From contig CM031861.1 in the NCBI GenBank assembly GCA_018697195.1, forward strand, positions 1,395,466 to 1,459,465: 64,000 nt of DNA. Reading direction: 5' to 3'. The notes under the pieces were generated by a model. The model made no database searches. It saw only the letters and a program-made list of their open reading frames with translations, and was not told where the DNA came from. Numbering within the stretch: position 1 is the stretch's first letter; each line of letters starts with the position of its first letter. Positions 49,546-61,906 of the stretch are shown piece by piece. Source of the DNA: Certhia americana (Eukaryota > Chordata > Aves > Passeriformes > Certhiidae). The position numbers and the translations under genes were made by a program.

Positions 49546-51555
49546 CATTCAGATAAATAGCCAGAGGAATTTCTATTCTCTACCTGTGTGACATCAATGA
49601 CCAATCAAAACCACACATGTTTTTTAATTAAATTTATTGCATTGCATTTATTGCATCGATTACAAACAAGAAATTAGGATTTGCCCTTCTACCTCCTAAT
49701 ATAAGACATTATTTAATGATTTTTAAATTAACTGCTGTTATGCAGAAATGGGGTTTCTTATTGGACTGTGACAAGACAGTTGGCAGACATGGTGGTTGAA
49801 CAATTTTCACTCAAGAATTGTTTGCTGGATTCCTCTTGTCAGTGTTTTGTGGAAAAATGAATCAGGGGAAAGTGAGAAATGGCAAAAATGGCCCAAATAA
49901 GGCCTTCAGCTGGACAGCAGCTGAGCAGTCTTCAGGCAAATGTAAAAACATGGCTGGATCCTCTACACTGGCAGAGAAGTATAAAGACAGAAGCAATAAT
50001 TTTTAATTTTTTTTTTTTTTTTTTAAAGAAAGCTAAGGAAAACCAGGAGAAATGTAAAGCTTTGAGTGCAGAGAAAAGAATGATTTGGATGTGAATTGGA
50101 TGATGGTTCTCCTACAAAGAGGTCAGCAAACTAAGAATAAACAAGGAATATCAGTGGAAGTGTCTAAGCAATGTTCATCCCTACTCACTGTACCTCCCCC
50201 CAGGACAGGAGCAAACCCTGACAAAGGCCAAGCTGAGGGTTTCCCTCTCTTGTGGTTTTTTATTTGGAGATAAAGAACTCCCAAACTTAGGAACTTATTG
50301 AATGGACGAGATATGGCTGGAAAAACATCTCATCTGACAAAGCAAGCTGAAAGAAAACGTGCTTCCTCACAATTCTGTTTTGTCCCAAATCACAAAATAT
50401 TTTTGGCAGAACTGGAACACAGTCAGTTGCCTGCTACTGAGTTTGGGGGATGTTGATTTCATTGTGCTGGGGAATAGGACTTCAAAATAAATATTCATGG
50501 ATTTATGCTTAACTTTAAACAGCTGCTTAAGCTGCTTGAGTTCATGGACCTGGTCTTCATATGTCAAAGAAATGACCAGACACAAGCACAGAGCAAAAGC
50601 AGAGTTTTCAGAAACTAGAAAAAAAGCCCCTTTTCTGTGGCATTTTGGAAAAGTCCATCTCCTCACATTTGAAATTAGATGCTAAATGCAGTGGTTGGGT
50701 TGGAGAAACAGAAGAATTTCCTCTGTTTTGCACAGTCTTGTCTTTTGAGCTGAATTTGATTTTGCAGCCTTTTTTTTAGTATTGAACTGAACAACTCCTG
50801 GAGCCTCTGAGGGAAATCTGCATGGGAATTTATTCTGCAGCATTCACTAGAGGTGGAAATGCAGCTCAATGGGCTAAATACAGCAGAACATAGAATCTGC
50901 ATTTCCTGCACTGCTGGGAGTTGCTGCCCAAGGGCTTCACATGCATCTTACTTGCACATAGATTCAGATTTTTTATTTTCTGTAAATACAGTTGGTTTGT
51001 TATTCTCGGGCAGAAAAACAGGGTGCTTTCACTGTAGAGTTCAGAACTGCTCAATAATAATAACTTCAATTTTTTTTTCCCACTAGAAATGGAAATGTCT
51101 AGTGTGTTTAGAGCTTGGACCCAATGTTCTAAGCTGTCTTAGTAAACAGACCCTATCAGAGATTCCCTGAATGAAAGTCCACTGGATTTAAATGGCAATT
51201 AAATTAATTTCAAGCATTTTCTCTATTCTGATGACTTGGCATGAATTTCAGTAGCATGTTTGCAAACCAGCTCATTAGTGCCTGGCAATGTGAATAGGTG
51301 TGATGGCTCCATCCCTGTCTTTTCACACTTGCAAGCTCACACACAGTGGAGAACTTTGCCTTTGAAACCTTGCTGCCTTTTTTTTCCCCCCACTATCTTC
51401 TTAGCTCTTTCTCACAGTGGTGCAATTTTAAATATTTACTGTGGTTGGATTCCCAACTGGTTTCTTAATGTGGAAACACTCCTTTTAGTTGCAAATTCTC
51501 TTTTTATCATGCACAAGACTGTTGTCTTTTTTATTGTAACAAGTCTTTGCAATTA
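49546..51555. other. Unique non-coding DNA with a T18 run
   Basis: A run of 18 T lies at 50007-50024. A repeated TTATTGCAT motif occurs at about 49635-49660. ORFs of up to 99 codons lack motifs. Confidence 0.45.
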
Positions 51556-51790
51556 AAGGAGCAAAGGACTCCTGAGGTCATCTAGGCACATTCAGGGCAG
51601 TGCAGGATTGTTCTCTGCAGAATGCTTGATCACTATCTAGTTGTGAAAGGTCTAGGGGATGGAATGTCTTTGGGTGCTTATTTCCAAAGTCTTCGAAATT
51701 ACATAGCTGGAAAAATCTTGGAAAATTCTTTCCAACTGCATCTAAGGGCTTGGAAAGCCGTTTTTGCTTTATCCTTCCTTGCATCCCTTC
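51556..51790 (-). mobile_element. Ancient CR1-like fragment, antisense
   Basis: On the plus strand 'GGACTCCTGAGGTCATCTAG' mirrors the reverse complement of the CR1 3' motif CTAGATGACCTC(CTGA)GGTCC. A GCAGGATTGTTCTCTGCAG block and, further on, TTTCCAAAGTCTTCGAAAT and 'TTGGAAAATTCTTTCCAACT' fit old antisense CR1 copies in order. The tail of 8-bp repeats is missing and divergence is high. The extent beyond 51640 is tentative. Confidence 0.4.
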
Positions 51791-52996
51791 CTGCACCATG
51801 GCCATACCTTCCTTGAGCACTTTCAAACTCAGCCTCCTGAACAAACACATCTGGCCCATGGGAAGTGTTTTCTCAAGTTGGCTCACTGGGTCTGGAAGAG
51901 CCATACTGGGAATAGCTGTGCTTGGAACATGGAGCCTGCCCCCCCTGCATCCCCCGAGTCTGCCTGGAGGGATAGCTGTGCTCCAGTTGGTGTCCCAGCC
52001 TGTTTCCATGTTTATGGGTAAACAGAGATCCCTTAAATACTCCTGCTGTCAATATAATCAGGGTAGGAGTCCAGCTTCCCATGGTTTTCCAATCAGTGTC
52101 CCACCCTCACGGAAGAAGCATTCAATGAAGACAATTCTGTCTTTGCCACAGAAAGGACATCTCCAGTAGCAAAGTGACCAAGCAGGGAAGGAGGTCGGAG
52201 GAAGGACCAAAAATTCAGCGCTTAAAACAAAGCAGTTTTAAGGGGAATGCCTGTTTTGCTCCCTCCTTTTCCTGCCAGTGGGAGCAAACGAACAGGACAG
52301 CAAGGAGGCTTATTAATGTGAGCAGGAATTCAGAAGGGACACCAGGAATGTCAGCTCTCAGAGGCCAGAAGGGATCCGGGAGGGTGAGACTGAATGCAGA
52401 GGCAAAGGGGCTGTTTGGGAGGACTGGGTTAGCAGGAGGCTGGACATCCAAAGCCACAACAGCCCTGGGAAATCCATGACATGGGACATGCAGGGGACCC
52501 ATGGCTACTGATCTCTGGGTAGAGGTCAGGGTTCAGTTTCTTCCTCTGCCCCAGGGGACTCAAAGCTCATATCCTACCTCCCGGGAGAGCTCTCTGGCCA
52601 ATGAACAAAACTCTGGTTTGGGTGAGGGTGCTCTCAGTCCATCCTGTCCAAACCCAAGCCGTGCCACTCAGCAGAAAGGAATTCATGAAGCCAGAGGAAG
52701 GATGGGAGTGAGTTGGGGTGTGCTGAGGAGAGGCACGCCGGAGTTAGAGCAGGGTGATGGGAGGGCCTGTCAGTTCTGCTGCTGTATTTATGTGGAATAA
52801 AATCCCCCGTGCCCTCTGCAGAGCCATTCTTCTTCTCCCCAGTTGTCTGAAGCTCTATCAGTTTGGCACAGGCAAGGTGTGACTATTAATCACTGTCCCA
52901 TCTCCAGAGATGTTACCACCAGGAGCTTTCATTCTCTAACAAAGTGGAAATCTTCAAAGCTACGTTTAAGGAAAACATTTCAGCATACCAGGAAGG
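51791..52996. other. GC-richer non-coding DNA
   Basis: Moderately GC-rich with few CpGs, which explains the long unrelated ORFs on both strands (51578-52009 minus, 143 codons; 51750-52169 plus, 139 codons; 52174-52479 plus, 101 codons). None has a recognisable domain. No splice-bounded exon is convincing. Confidence 0.4.
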
Positions 52997-53016
52997 AAAA
53001 AAAAAAAAAAAAAAAA
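52997..53016. repeat. Poly(A) run, A20
   Basis: Twenty consecutive A, preceded by GGAAGG. No insertion body recognised. Confidence 0.95.
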
Positions 53017-56000
53017 CCAGAAGAGGGAGTGAACTGCATGAATGTGGTGCAGGTTATTAGCACAGATTGGTGTATTTCTGCTTTTCTATAATAATTTCAG
53101 AGCACAAAAGATTAATTTGCACCTTCAATCAGCTGATATCAAGAACTCTATTACTACAAGGAGAAATATTTCAACAAGGAGATAGTGCCTGGTTAATTGG
53201 AGACTGTTTTACAAAGATCTGCTTCATACAGAAATGGCATATATAGTTTAACATCATCTCCAAAAGTAGTGTTTGAAAGAAAAAAAAAAAATAAATAGTA
53301 TCACAGGGCTTAAATTTTACTCCTTAATTTGGTTTCATACAGAGGTCTTGTCTTTAAGTACATCTAGGCTTGCACTTTTTCTTGGGGTGCTGCCTCACCA
53401 GGGGATTTAATTACTTCCCAATTTCCTGCTAACAGGGCTCCCCATGTGAGAGGTTCCAATCTGCAATCTCAGCACTAGGGGCAAAAGACAGCCCCTGATC
53501 TGTACAATTTAAATCCTTTCTCTCAAGTATGGGTGTCTTGAAAGTGCTTCTCTGCAAAACACCTAAATGTTAGCAGTTTTTCCCCTCTCTTTATCTCATT
53601 TTGGAAAATGGGAAAGTTTCAACAAAAACCAAAGGTGTAAAACAGCCTGAGGTGTATACATGGAAAATAGTAGGTCAGACAATTAGAGCTGAATGAAGTA
53701 AAAAGGCCAAAAGTCTTCGAGAGAAAATTTTAAGTAAACATGATTGCAATTACTAGTTATTCCTTTCTGTAGGAATATTCCTTTTTGTACTTATTGAAGT
53801 ACTTCCTGACCCTTTTATTCTCTCACACATTAAAACAAAGGAATGAAGTGAAATATTTAAGTGAACTAAAACCTGGGCTTTTAAAAACTTGGTTGTGCAA
53901 AGTATTTGCCACCAAACATTAGAATTTCACAGTATCCTATTGCTTTAAGGCATTATTCAGAAGGCTTTTAGGTTTTATCTTTCTTATTGACAGTAAAGTT
54001 TACTATACAGTGGGGTGGCAAACAGATTAGGAAAAACCCAAGCTCTTCCTCCAAAGCTGGATGAGGAAGCAGGGCTTGTGCACTCTGTTCTCAAGACTTC
54101 AAACAAGCCAGATTCTCCCCCCATCGTTTTTTGCATAATCCAGTGGAATCTGACAAACAAAAGACTCTCAGAAGTCAGATGGCATTTAATTTGAGTAGTA
54201 GGTAATCAGTGAAAGAGAGTATCCTGGAGAGAAGGTAATTTGTCTTGAGCTGACAATTTGAGATGGATGTGCCGGGGTTATCTGCAGTGTCAGTTCAGTC
54301 AGAGATGTACTGAACTCCATTTCTCTGGCTGGAAATCTAAATCAACAGAGACCTTGGAGATAATGAGATATTTAACAGGTTCTCTCTTCTCCTCGCTGGA
54401 GATCTCATCTTTCCTCAAAGAATGAGAGCTTGAAAGGAAAAAGAAAGGAAAAAAGGAAATGACAAAGGGGAAAATAAAGCAGATGTAAAGGGAATTTTGC
54501 TCAGTAAATAAACTATAAGAGCTGCATTAATGTAATCTAACTAATGGCACATTTTCCCCCTCAACTGGAATAGATCAGCAAAATCAGATAAACCACATCA
54601 TCCTCTTGTCTCCCAAGCTGTGGCTCATGGACCACTGGAAGAGCGCTTGCTGGAGTCCTTGGAGACATGGCAGGATGTTTTCTTTACAAACTATAATGTT
54701 TGGGGCATTGCCTAAAATAACGTAGGGTGGAATTGGCCAAATCTGAATCTTTCTTTTGGGATAGAAGCCTTGTTATTTTGACACTGAGTCCAGTCCAGAT
54801 GAACACTGGCCACTTCAAATTGGGATCTGATGCCATCCAGTTTGAGGTGAAATGTATTCTTAATATGCAAGTGGGAAGAAATCAAATGAAGCCCTCATTT
54901 TAAGAAAGAGAAACACAAATACTCTTGATGATGTTACTTTAAAAAAAATATGAAACCAATTTAGAAAAATTAACTATTGTTTGTGTTTACTTGTACTGAG
55001 GAATAGCACGTCCTGGAGGGGACAACCTTTGACTAATGTGAACCTATAATTTGTTTTATAGGTCTAAATCAAGATCAGCACTACCATTGCAAAAAAGTCT
55101 CAAAAAGCTTCAAGCTAAAGGTCACGGCTCAAGGAAAAAAATATGCAAATCCTACTCAGGAAACCACTAAAATATGATCTTAACTTTAGAACTTTAAAGT
55201 CGATAGCACTGAGACATTTGCTTGGTATTATGCACACACTTAAATATCTGCCCTGAAAGCGAGCACTGAATAACAAAAGAACTAAAAGAACACAGGGTGG
55301 CAGAAAGAAAGAATATTATTAAACAATGTTCCTTAAACAGCATGGCTTTAATTTCTTCTGTAAAATATGCAAGGCTTTCCAAGAATCTGGCATTCATTTT
55401 TGCCTGTCTCTTTGCCCCAGCAACTGGATGTGTATGAATATTCCTATCGATAATTTGAGACTCTGTCCTGCAGCAGAGTCTGTTTTCCTTCAGAAAAGCA
55501 GTATTCAGGTTTCAAAGTGGATGAAATATCTGCTACTAACAACCCAAACATTTGTTTAGCTCCTTGTTCATACACAGATCTTTGCATTTATACTCTAAAA
55601 TAAAAAGAAGTGATTCGTGTTTTCTTTATGAGTCATAGATCATTCCATTTCCTTATGAATGTCAGGAAGTTTTTGTACATTACTGGCAAACAATTCAAAA
55701 CAAGATCTCTCTTTTTCAATGTTGTGTTAAATATGGCTGGCCAGCACTTTTAAAATTGAAAGTTTTTCTTAAGAAATGATTTATTGTTACGAGTGCAATA
55801 TTTTGCCATTACAATGCCTTCAAAACTGATTTTTTGCTATAACTTTGCTAAGGAAAGTGGGTTTTTCTGAGCTCTTCTTTTCAAGACATGTTGTGGGGGA
55901 AGATGATTTTCTAACCAGAGCTATGTTTGACCTCTTACATTTTTCCCCAACAGGATTCTCGTGATTTCTCACCAGGGTGGAACGAGGCATGTTCCCTAGC

Positions 56001-56085
56001 AGAGTGTTGTAGCCAACATTCAGGGAAATTTGTGTTCCTTGGAAAGTTGGTCCCAGTGCACTAAGACTGAATGGCCAGCCTAGGG
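53017..56085. other. Unique AT-rich non-coding DNA
   Basis: No gene, RNA or repeat family recognised. There are very few ORFs over 60 codons between 53091 and 55194, which fits neutral AT-rich sequence. An A12 run lies near 53280-53291. Confidence 0.5.
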
Positions 56086-56156
56086 CAGAGTTTCCCTGAC
56101 TGTGGGCTACAAATCCCCCCAGGGCCACAAAAGAGTTCAAAGGGGGCTCTGAAGTG
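56086..56156 (+). mobile_element. Decayed hAT-like DNA transposon terminus
   Basis: CAGAGTTTCCCTGACTGTGG, then 'GCTACAAATCCCCCCAGGGC', then CACAAAAGAGTTCAAAGGGGG parallels hAT/Charlie ends of the form CAGTGGTTCCCAAACTGTGG, GTCGCGACCCCCCAGGGGGTCGC, GAAAGGGTTTCAAGGGGGG. Every expected CpG has become CA or TG, as expected of an old methylated copy. It starts with CAG as hAT termini do. Only about 70 bp are recognisable. The downstream partner terminus and target-site duplication are not found. Confidence 0.4.
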
Positions 56157-56429
56157 TTAGAAAAAACAGTGCTGGTCAGCAGCTGCTGACTTTTTCCTGG
56201 CTGGAAGAGTGAGGCTGTGGTTTCACAAGATTAAGTCTTCAACACCAATTCTGGCTTCTGGTATTCCCTTTCCAGCCCTTTCCTACTGCTTGTTTCATCT
56301 TCCCTCCTGCAGTGCACGGGCCCCTCGGTTCTCCTGGAGTATTGGTTTGTGGCTCTGCTGTGAAACGGATCAGGAATTTGATCCAATTTGGAGGAAGACA
56401 CATAAAACCCGAAGTGTTTCTCTGCCAGG

Positions 56430-57017
56430 CTATTTTTGAGCTGGACTTATTCCCTGCTCCAGTTCATTGCACAGATGCATCCGTGGCTGTACTGGTGGAG
56501 CAGAGGGAGCTGTGTGGTGTGACCCCAGAGCAAGGGATGAGGAGCAGGAATACAGCACTGGAGGGCTGTGCTGGCAAAACCACAGCCACCAGGGAGATTT
56601 AATTACTGGTGGCAAGAGGTTATGCTCTCTAGAGAATGGGGAATTGCTTTTCAGAGCCTTAATTGCTGGCAGCAGCTCAGCCCCTCCAGAGAAGGGGAGC
56701 GAGCATTTATCCCTAAAGCCAAAATTGCAGCTGAGTCCTGCTGTCCTTCTGCCTGTGGGGTACAGATGGCTCTTGGCTGGGAGGGGTTGCATGAGGACGA
56801 GTGCTTCAGGAAGAGGCCACCTTCTCCACACGTTTGGAAGCACAGGCCTTGGAATCCCAGTGAAATTTTTTGCTCTGGGTGCTCGTGGCACATCCAGCCC
56901 AGCCTGATGGACAACACACTGAAGCAGAAGCTGGCTGATCTCAGGAGGACGTTGTTTGTCCCATGGAGTCACTCACCACTGACTTCTAATAACTTTATGT
57001 TGGTGCATGTAGAGTGA
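56430..57017. other. Stop-poor GC-rich segment open in several frames
   Basis: Two plus frames (56467-56907, 146 codons; 56568-57017, 149 codons) and one minus frame (56430-56972, 180 codons) are open over the same stretch. Being open on both strands points to composition, not to selection on one protein. None shows a recognisable domain, signal peptide or membrane segment. A coding exon cannot be excluded but is not supported. Confidence 0.25.
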
Positions 57018-58191
57018 AACTTTGATTCAGGGGAGCCATTCATGGTCAGCCCTACCTAATGCTGGTCTTATGAGTTTTAGCAAGAAAAGGGTTGGTCTGG
57101 TTTACCAAAGGTCTTACAATTAACCTCAGGACATTGTTAAAGCTTAGCTGAGCTTCATGAATACAGAGTTGGAGCTCCTAGAGCATGGTCTTCTCTTGCA
57201 GAGCTTTAGGTGCCGGAGTCAGAGAAGATGGGACAAATAAAAGCAAATGTTACGTGGTTCCACTCAACTTGCACCATAGGCAGCATAATCCTTTCTCGAG
57301 GTAAACCTGGCTTCTTTTGTCTCATGGAAAAAAATACAGGAATATTGTTTCATTGGGAGGAAAAAACAAGTTAGACATCAGCTGTGACTGCCACTGTTCT
57401 ATTTTTGCTGATTGAATTCTAGCACGTTTTAGATGATGGCAGATAGTCAAGATGAATTTCGTTGTGGCAATGAAGGAAACGAGAAATGGTTCAGCCCCTT
57501 CAAACAAAGGGCGGCATTCTGAAAATATCAGAGCTACCTAGGAACCTTCCTGAAATCAATTAGATTTATTGCCTAAGTCTGCTAAGTTCATACATTCCTA
57601 ATACATGTGTAAATCCCTTTGGAAAAATAGAATTTAGACTCCCACATCATTTATATGCCTTTGATAATTTACCGGGAGCTGTTTATAGACCAGAGCTGAA
57701 AGCCCAAGGCTCTGAGCATCACACTGGTTTTAGATTGAGATGTTGTATGAAGTCCAAACACCAGCTTTATCACCCTTGTGCAGGCAGAATAAAGGTGAAG
57801 AGTTGTCTCCAAGGAGTGGTGATTCTGCCCTACTGCCTTATTCAGAAGCTGTGCAAGGGCACAATTTCATTTCACGTGGAACCTTTTGCCTGTGGAAAAA
57901 TCCTATTTCTGCCCTGTGCCCAGGACAGAAACCCCTCACACTGGTTTTCTCCCAAAGCCTGTAATCTCTGCAAGTGTAGGCAACAAGAAATAATAGTAAT
58001 AATATTTAAAACGAAAAAAATAATTTAAAAAAATTAAAATTTACAAATTTGGAAAAATTGGATTTGGATTCTTGGATTCCAGTTTCTGGAAAACAACTCA
58101 TAAAATTTACAGTGCCTGAATCCAAGGCTGGGGGTTAAAATTTAGGCTCAGAAATACCACTGTTATTACATGCGATGCCCCTTGCCCTGCC
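57018..58191. other. Unique non-coding DNA
   Basis: Nothing recognised. ORFs up to 97 codons without motifs. An A/T-rich patch occurs at about 57990-58060. Confidence 0.5.
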
Positions 58192-58213
58192 CACACAGAC
58201 ACACACACACACA
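58192..58213. repeat. (CA)n microsatellite, interrupted
   Basis: CACACA, a G interruption, then seven AC units. Confidence 0.9.
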
Positions 58214-59029
58214 GAGCTCAGGGGAGAGCCTGGAGCCTCCACCATCAATCACTCTGGCTTCACAAAAACTATGGCTACGTCCAGAACGTGTCAACAACAT
58301 GGGCCACATCATTTGAGCGATGCTGATGTTGTTTTCCTCCCCTTTTGACAAAATAATAAACACTTATTTGCTGTAGGAACTGGGAACAATTTATGAATGG
58401 CATGAACTTTGTAAGACCCTGTCCTGTGGAGGGGCTGTGTTCTATTTTTGTTTGAATTAATCTAGTACAGCCACCCCCAAACATGTAAATTTCATGAATC
58501 AGACGGTCTAGAATAAGGGGGTTGACTTAGCAATTCAATATTTAGAAGAAAAAAAATGAATGGATGTTGAGTTAGCCTTTCAGTGAATGTGGACCGTGTT
58601 TTTTATGGCAACACTGAGGCTAAATCATTTCCTTTCAATGGCGAATGAAAGCTGAGATTCTTAGAAAATCTTGTATTTCAGATTTTTTATTTTTTGCCTT
58701 TTATTGTCATGTTTCCATCTACATGTGGAGAAGGAAATATCTGTGTTAGCACATATAGAGGGTCCCTGTCCCCAACAAGTTCCAGGTTAAGCTCTAGCTG
58801 AGAAATGTTTATACATGAACAAAAAAAGCTGTTTCAAGCGATTGGTGTTAGATGAAGTTACAGTTTCTTTTTCGCAGGGTTATTTGTGAGCATTTTATTG
58901 GAGAAAGAGCTGAAGAAAGATAATGGAGTGACTTTACAGATGTTTATGACAAAAATATAGAGACAAAAGTGCTACTCTTTGTGTGTTTTCCTTACTGGAG
59001 AGGGGCAGCAGCATCCCTGAACTACTGGG
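58214..59029. other. Unique non-coding DNA
   Basis: Nothing recognised. Confidence 0.5.
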
Positions 59030-59148
59030 AAGGAAGCTGAATTGCAACAGAGCTCAGAGGGGACTGAGGATGAGATTTGGCTGGATGAGTTGCTGGACCA
59101 CCTTGTCAAGACTGTGCTTGAGCCAAGAAGGGTTGGACCAGATGTGGT
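59030..59148 (+). mobile_element. CR1-like 3' fragment, diverged
   Basis: GGCTGGATGAGTTGCTGG at about 59079, followed by CTTGAGCCAAGAAGG and GGTTGGACCAGATGTGG at about 59130-59147, has the order and wording of CR1 3' ends (GGCTGGATG..., CTTG..., GGTTGGACCAGATGACC). The 8-bp tail is absent and the sequence then diverges. Confidence 0.4.
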
Positions 59149-60222
59149 AAAATATTAAATTAGGAGAGTCCTTTTGCAGCCCAGCAGCACAGCTTGTACA
59201 TGGGGCACACAAATCCTGCCCTCTGGGCAGGACACAAAGGATGCAAAAATATCTTCCACAAGCAGCCCAAGCAGTGGGGTTGTTCAGAAACAGGATGTCA
59301 ATTGATGTTTCTTTTAGAAGGATGCAGAGCTCTGGTCTTGTCCACTCAGTCTGGCTGCTGCTTCAAAAAGAAAAAGGAAAAGAGAGACAGCACAAGTAAA
59401 AGAAGCCCAAACTATGTGACAGGCACTGCCTTGCTGACAGATACTATGTGGGATGCATTGTTTTCCAAATTTCTTCACCTCACCTCAAAGAATTATGTTT
59501 ATGGATCACAAAAGAGATTTTTTTTTTTTTCTGACAGTCAACCTTGGGCACATTCTTCGGTACGTCCTTCACACAGCCTGAGCAGGGGCCTGAGCTGTTA
59601 ATGATCTGAGCTCTTCTAATTTACACATACCAGTGACTTAAAATTCCTGTGTACAGCTCTTACTGTACCTATTCCAGTGCACTGGGGGCAAACAATCCCA
59701 TTGTCTCCCATATGTTTCAAACAACAAACATAAAACAGGTGATTAAACTCCATAAACAAACAGGGTTTTCCCAGCAACAAATCAACACCTCTCCACGTCT
59801 GGTATTTGTGGAATTTGATAAGCCACCCACTTTGCTCCCTCCCCATTCTTGTTATGTCTGTCCTCAGCCTTCTTCATCTTTTATCCCCACCCTGCTTCAC
59901 CCAGTCTCCAAAGGCAGGCATTCATTGTTAATTAACTGCTGAAACAGTGCAAGCAGCTTGGTTCATGGGATTGAGATGGGAATGGAGCTTTAGGTCTGAG
60001 TTTAAACTGTTTTGAAAGGCCTAAAAGGCATATTTTCTCACTCAGGAGGAGTAATATAGAAGAGAGAGAGAGTTAGGGAATGCAACTGGAAAACCTCAAA
60101 CCAGTAAATTGAGACACATGTCTTAATCAGTTTGAATGATAGGGGTTTTTGAAAAATCAAAGGTTCTGGTGTTTCTGGTACTTATGTGCTCCCAGATGTA
60201 AATACTTGCCTTGTATAAAGTT
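59149..60222. other. Unique non-coding DNA
   Basis: No exon recognised. The plus ORF 59194-59601 (135 codons) contains Lys-rich and Phe-rich stretches from A/T runs and no domain. A T-run lies at 59519-59530. Confidence 0.45.
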
Positions 60223-60275
60223 TCTGGGCCAGAAACTGGTCTCAATCAGAGTGGTGTAAATCTGGAATTATTCAG
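60223..60275 (+). mobile_element. Short remnant of an old reptilian repeat
   Basis: CTGGGCCAGAAACTGGTCTC followed by 'AGAGTGGTGTAAATCTGGAA' parallels a repeat frequent in turtles and crocodilians (GGGCCAGATTCTGCTCTC ... CACCGGTGTAAATCTGGAG). I am not certain of its family name. Only about 50 bp can be compared. Confidence 0.35.
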
Positions 60276-61423
60276 GATTAGTAAACACTGCCTTCATACA
60301 GGAATTATGATGGCATAACAGATTAGCTGTCTCTTTTTGTGCTGGTTTATCAAGAACTTTTAAAATTGTAAGAATGGCGGAAACAGAGAAACTACTAAAA
60401 GCTACTGCCCATTCATTTTTGGTCAACGTGTGCTAAATATCTTGCCTGGAACCTTTAGCAGTGCATGGATAAATTGCTGTATTCCTTCCTCACACAGAAG
60501 TTTCCATCTGCCTCTGCTGTCTTAACTCACAGACTGTGTTTTCTTTTATTGACAAAATGAAGACATTAATAAGTGTTCAGATTCCATCTCTGCATATAAT
60601 AAGCTGAGTACTGGGTAATTGAAATGCTATCCCAACCTGATTATTCCTGTTAAGTATGCTCAATCCAGTGGGATGGCTCAGAGTCTGTCTCGAGGTTGTC
60701 CTCTCTAATTTTAGATGCTGCTCTTGGTAAGAAACATTCTCGAGAACTGAGGAACTGATATTTCTGTTCTGGATGTTGAGGTTGTAGCTGCATCCACAGT
60801 AACAGCAATGGTTCAATAGTCCCATTGTATTCTGCCTAATTAGAACATGATCTGTAATCGCCCCCAGAAATCCACACTTAGCTTATCTAGGTCTAATATA
60901 ACATTAATAACTCTTTCAGGGAGTATCCTGCAGTATTGCAAATACATTTAGCCTGTGTTGATCAGAAGTGAAAGCATTTCATTCCATAAAGAAATTAGCT
61001 CTACTGCTGTCAAATTCAGCAGTTAAATGAAGCAGAAACTAGTTCAAAGGCCAACTCCTGGAAGCATTTTCCTTTGCAACATTTCAAGAAGCAATGCTTC
61101 CCTTTTTAGATTGTCCAGGAGAACATGCCTATAAACTAAATGCCAAGCTTTCTTAACAATAACAAATATTTCACGTCTAGGAAAAAATCTGAAGTGTGTG
61201 AATTCAGCAACACAAAAGCAGAAAATTTATTTCAAATCAAAGGATTTTTTGCTGCAGTCTGTTCTGGAGGAGGGCTTGGACATGGGGTACCCGAATCTCT
61301 CCTGTAAGCGATGAATTTGTGATTTCACATATAAAGTGAGGGATTCTCCTCCTGTTTTCTCCCTGAGGTCAGGTATGTCAGTCCTAAAAACTCCTGGATA
61401 CACTCAAGAAATAAGATTTGGTG
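60276..61423. other. Unique non-coding DNA
   Basis: Nothing recognised. ORFs of 82 codons or fewer. Confidence 0.5.
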
Positions 61424-61596
61424 GGAGAGGAACAGGTTTCCCAGGGAAGCTGTAGCTACACACGTCCCTGGAAGAGTTCAAGGCCAGGCTGGATGGGGCT
61501 CTGAGAACCAGGGGTAGTGGAAGGGATTGGAACTAGATTATCTTTTATAACTAGATTATCGTTTACCTTCCAGCATAAACCGCTCCATGATTCTCC
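61424..61596 (+). mobile_element. CR1: CR1 LINE 3' end with internal 18-bp duplication
   Basis: 'GAGGAACAGGTTTCCCAGGG', 'GTCCCTGGAAGAGTTCAAGG', CCAGGCTGGATGGGGCTCTG, GTGGAAGGGATTGGAACTAG and the end 'AAACCGCTCCATGATTCTCC' reproduce the CR1 3' region in order (CCCATCCCTGGAAGTGTTCAAGGCCAGGTTGGATGGGGC..., GGTTGGAACTAGATGATC, CCATTCTATGATTCT). AACTAGATTATC occurs at 61531-61542 and again at 61549-61560, an 18-bp tandem duplication inside the element. The 8-bp tail is decayed. The copy is 5'-truncated and has no coding capacity. It ends about 260 bp before the CpG island. Confidence 0.8.
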
Positions 61597-61906
61597 GAGA
61601 GCAGCTCGCAGAGGTCTCAGGTCTCTCTGCCTGAGATCGTGTGGGACACCATCCATTCCCCAAGCAGCACAACTTCCCCCAAACCCCTGCCTGCTTTTCC
61701 TTTTCCCCGCCAGCTTCCTCCATCTCTGCCGCAGCTGTGGAGCACAAGACGTGGGAAGAGCCAGGTGAATCACAACTGTGAATTAATGGTGAATTACAAC
61801 CGCCAGCGCAGCAATGAGAAGGGAAGAGAGGCAACAGGAGAGGAGACTCCTGGCTCCTTTCTCCCCTCAATCCTGCGCGTTCTGCCAGCCTCCTTCAGAT
61901 GTGCTA

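Noticed and set aside
51578..52009. 143-codon minus ORF
   Set aside because: Partly lies in an antisense CR1-like remnant and has no domain; a plus ORF of similar length overlaps.
53393..53480. CACCAGGGGAT and CACTAGGGGCA as CTCF sites
   Set aside because: Each has mismatches at important positions of the CTCF core, so neither is a reliable call by eye.
59194..59601. 135-codon plus ORF with basic and Phe-rich stretches
   Set aside because: The low-complexity stretches come from A and T runs; no motif.
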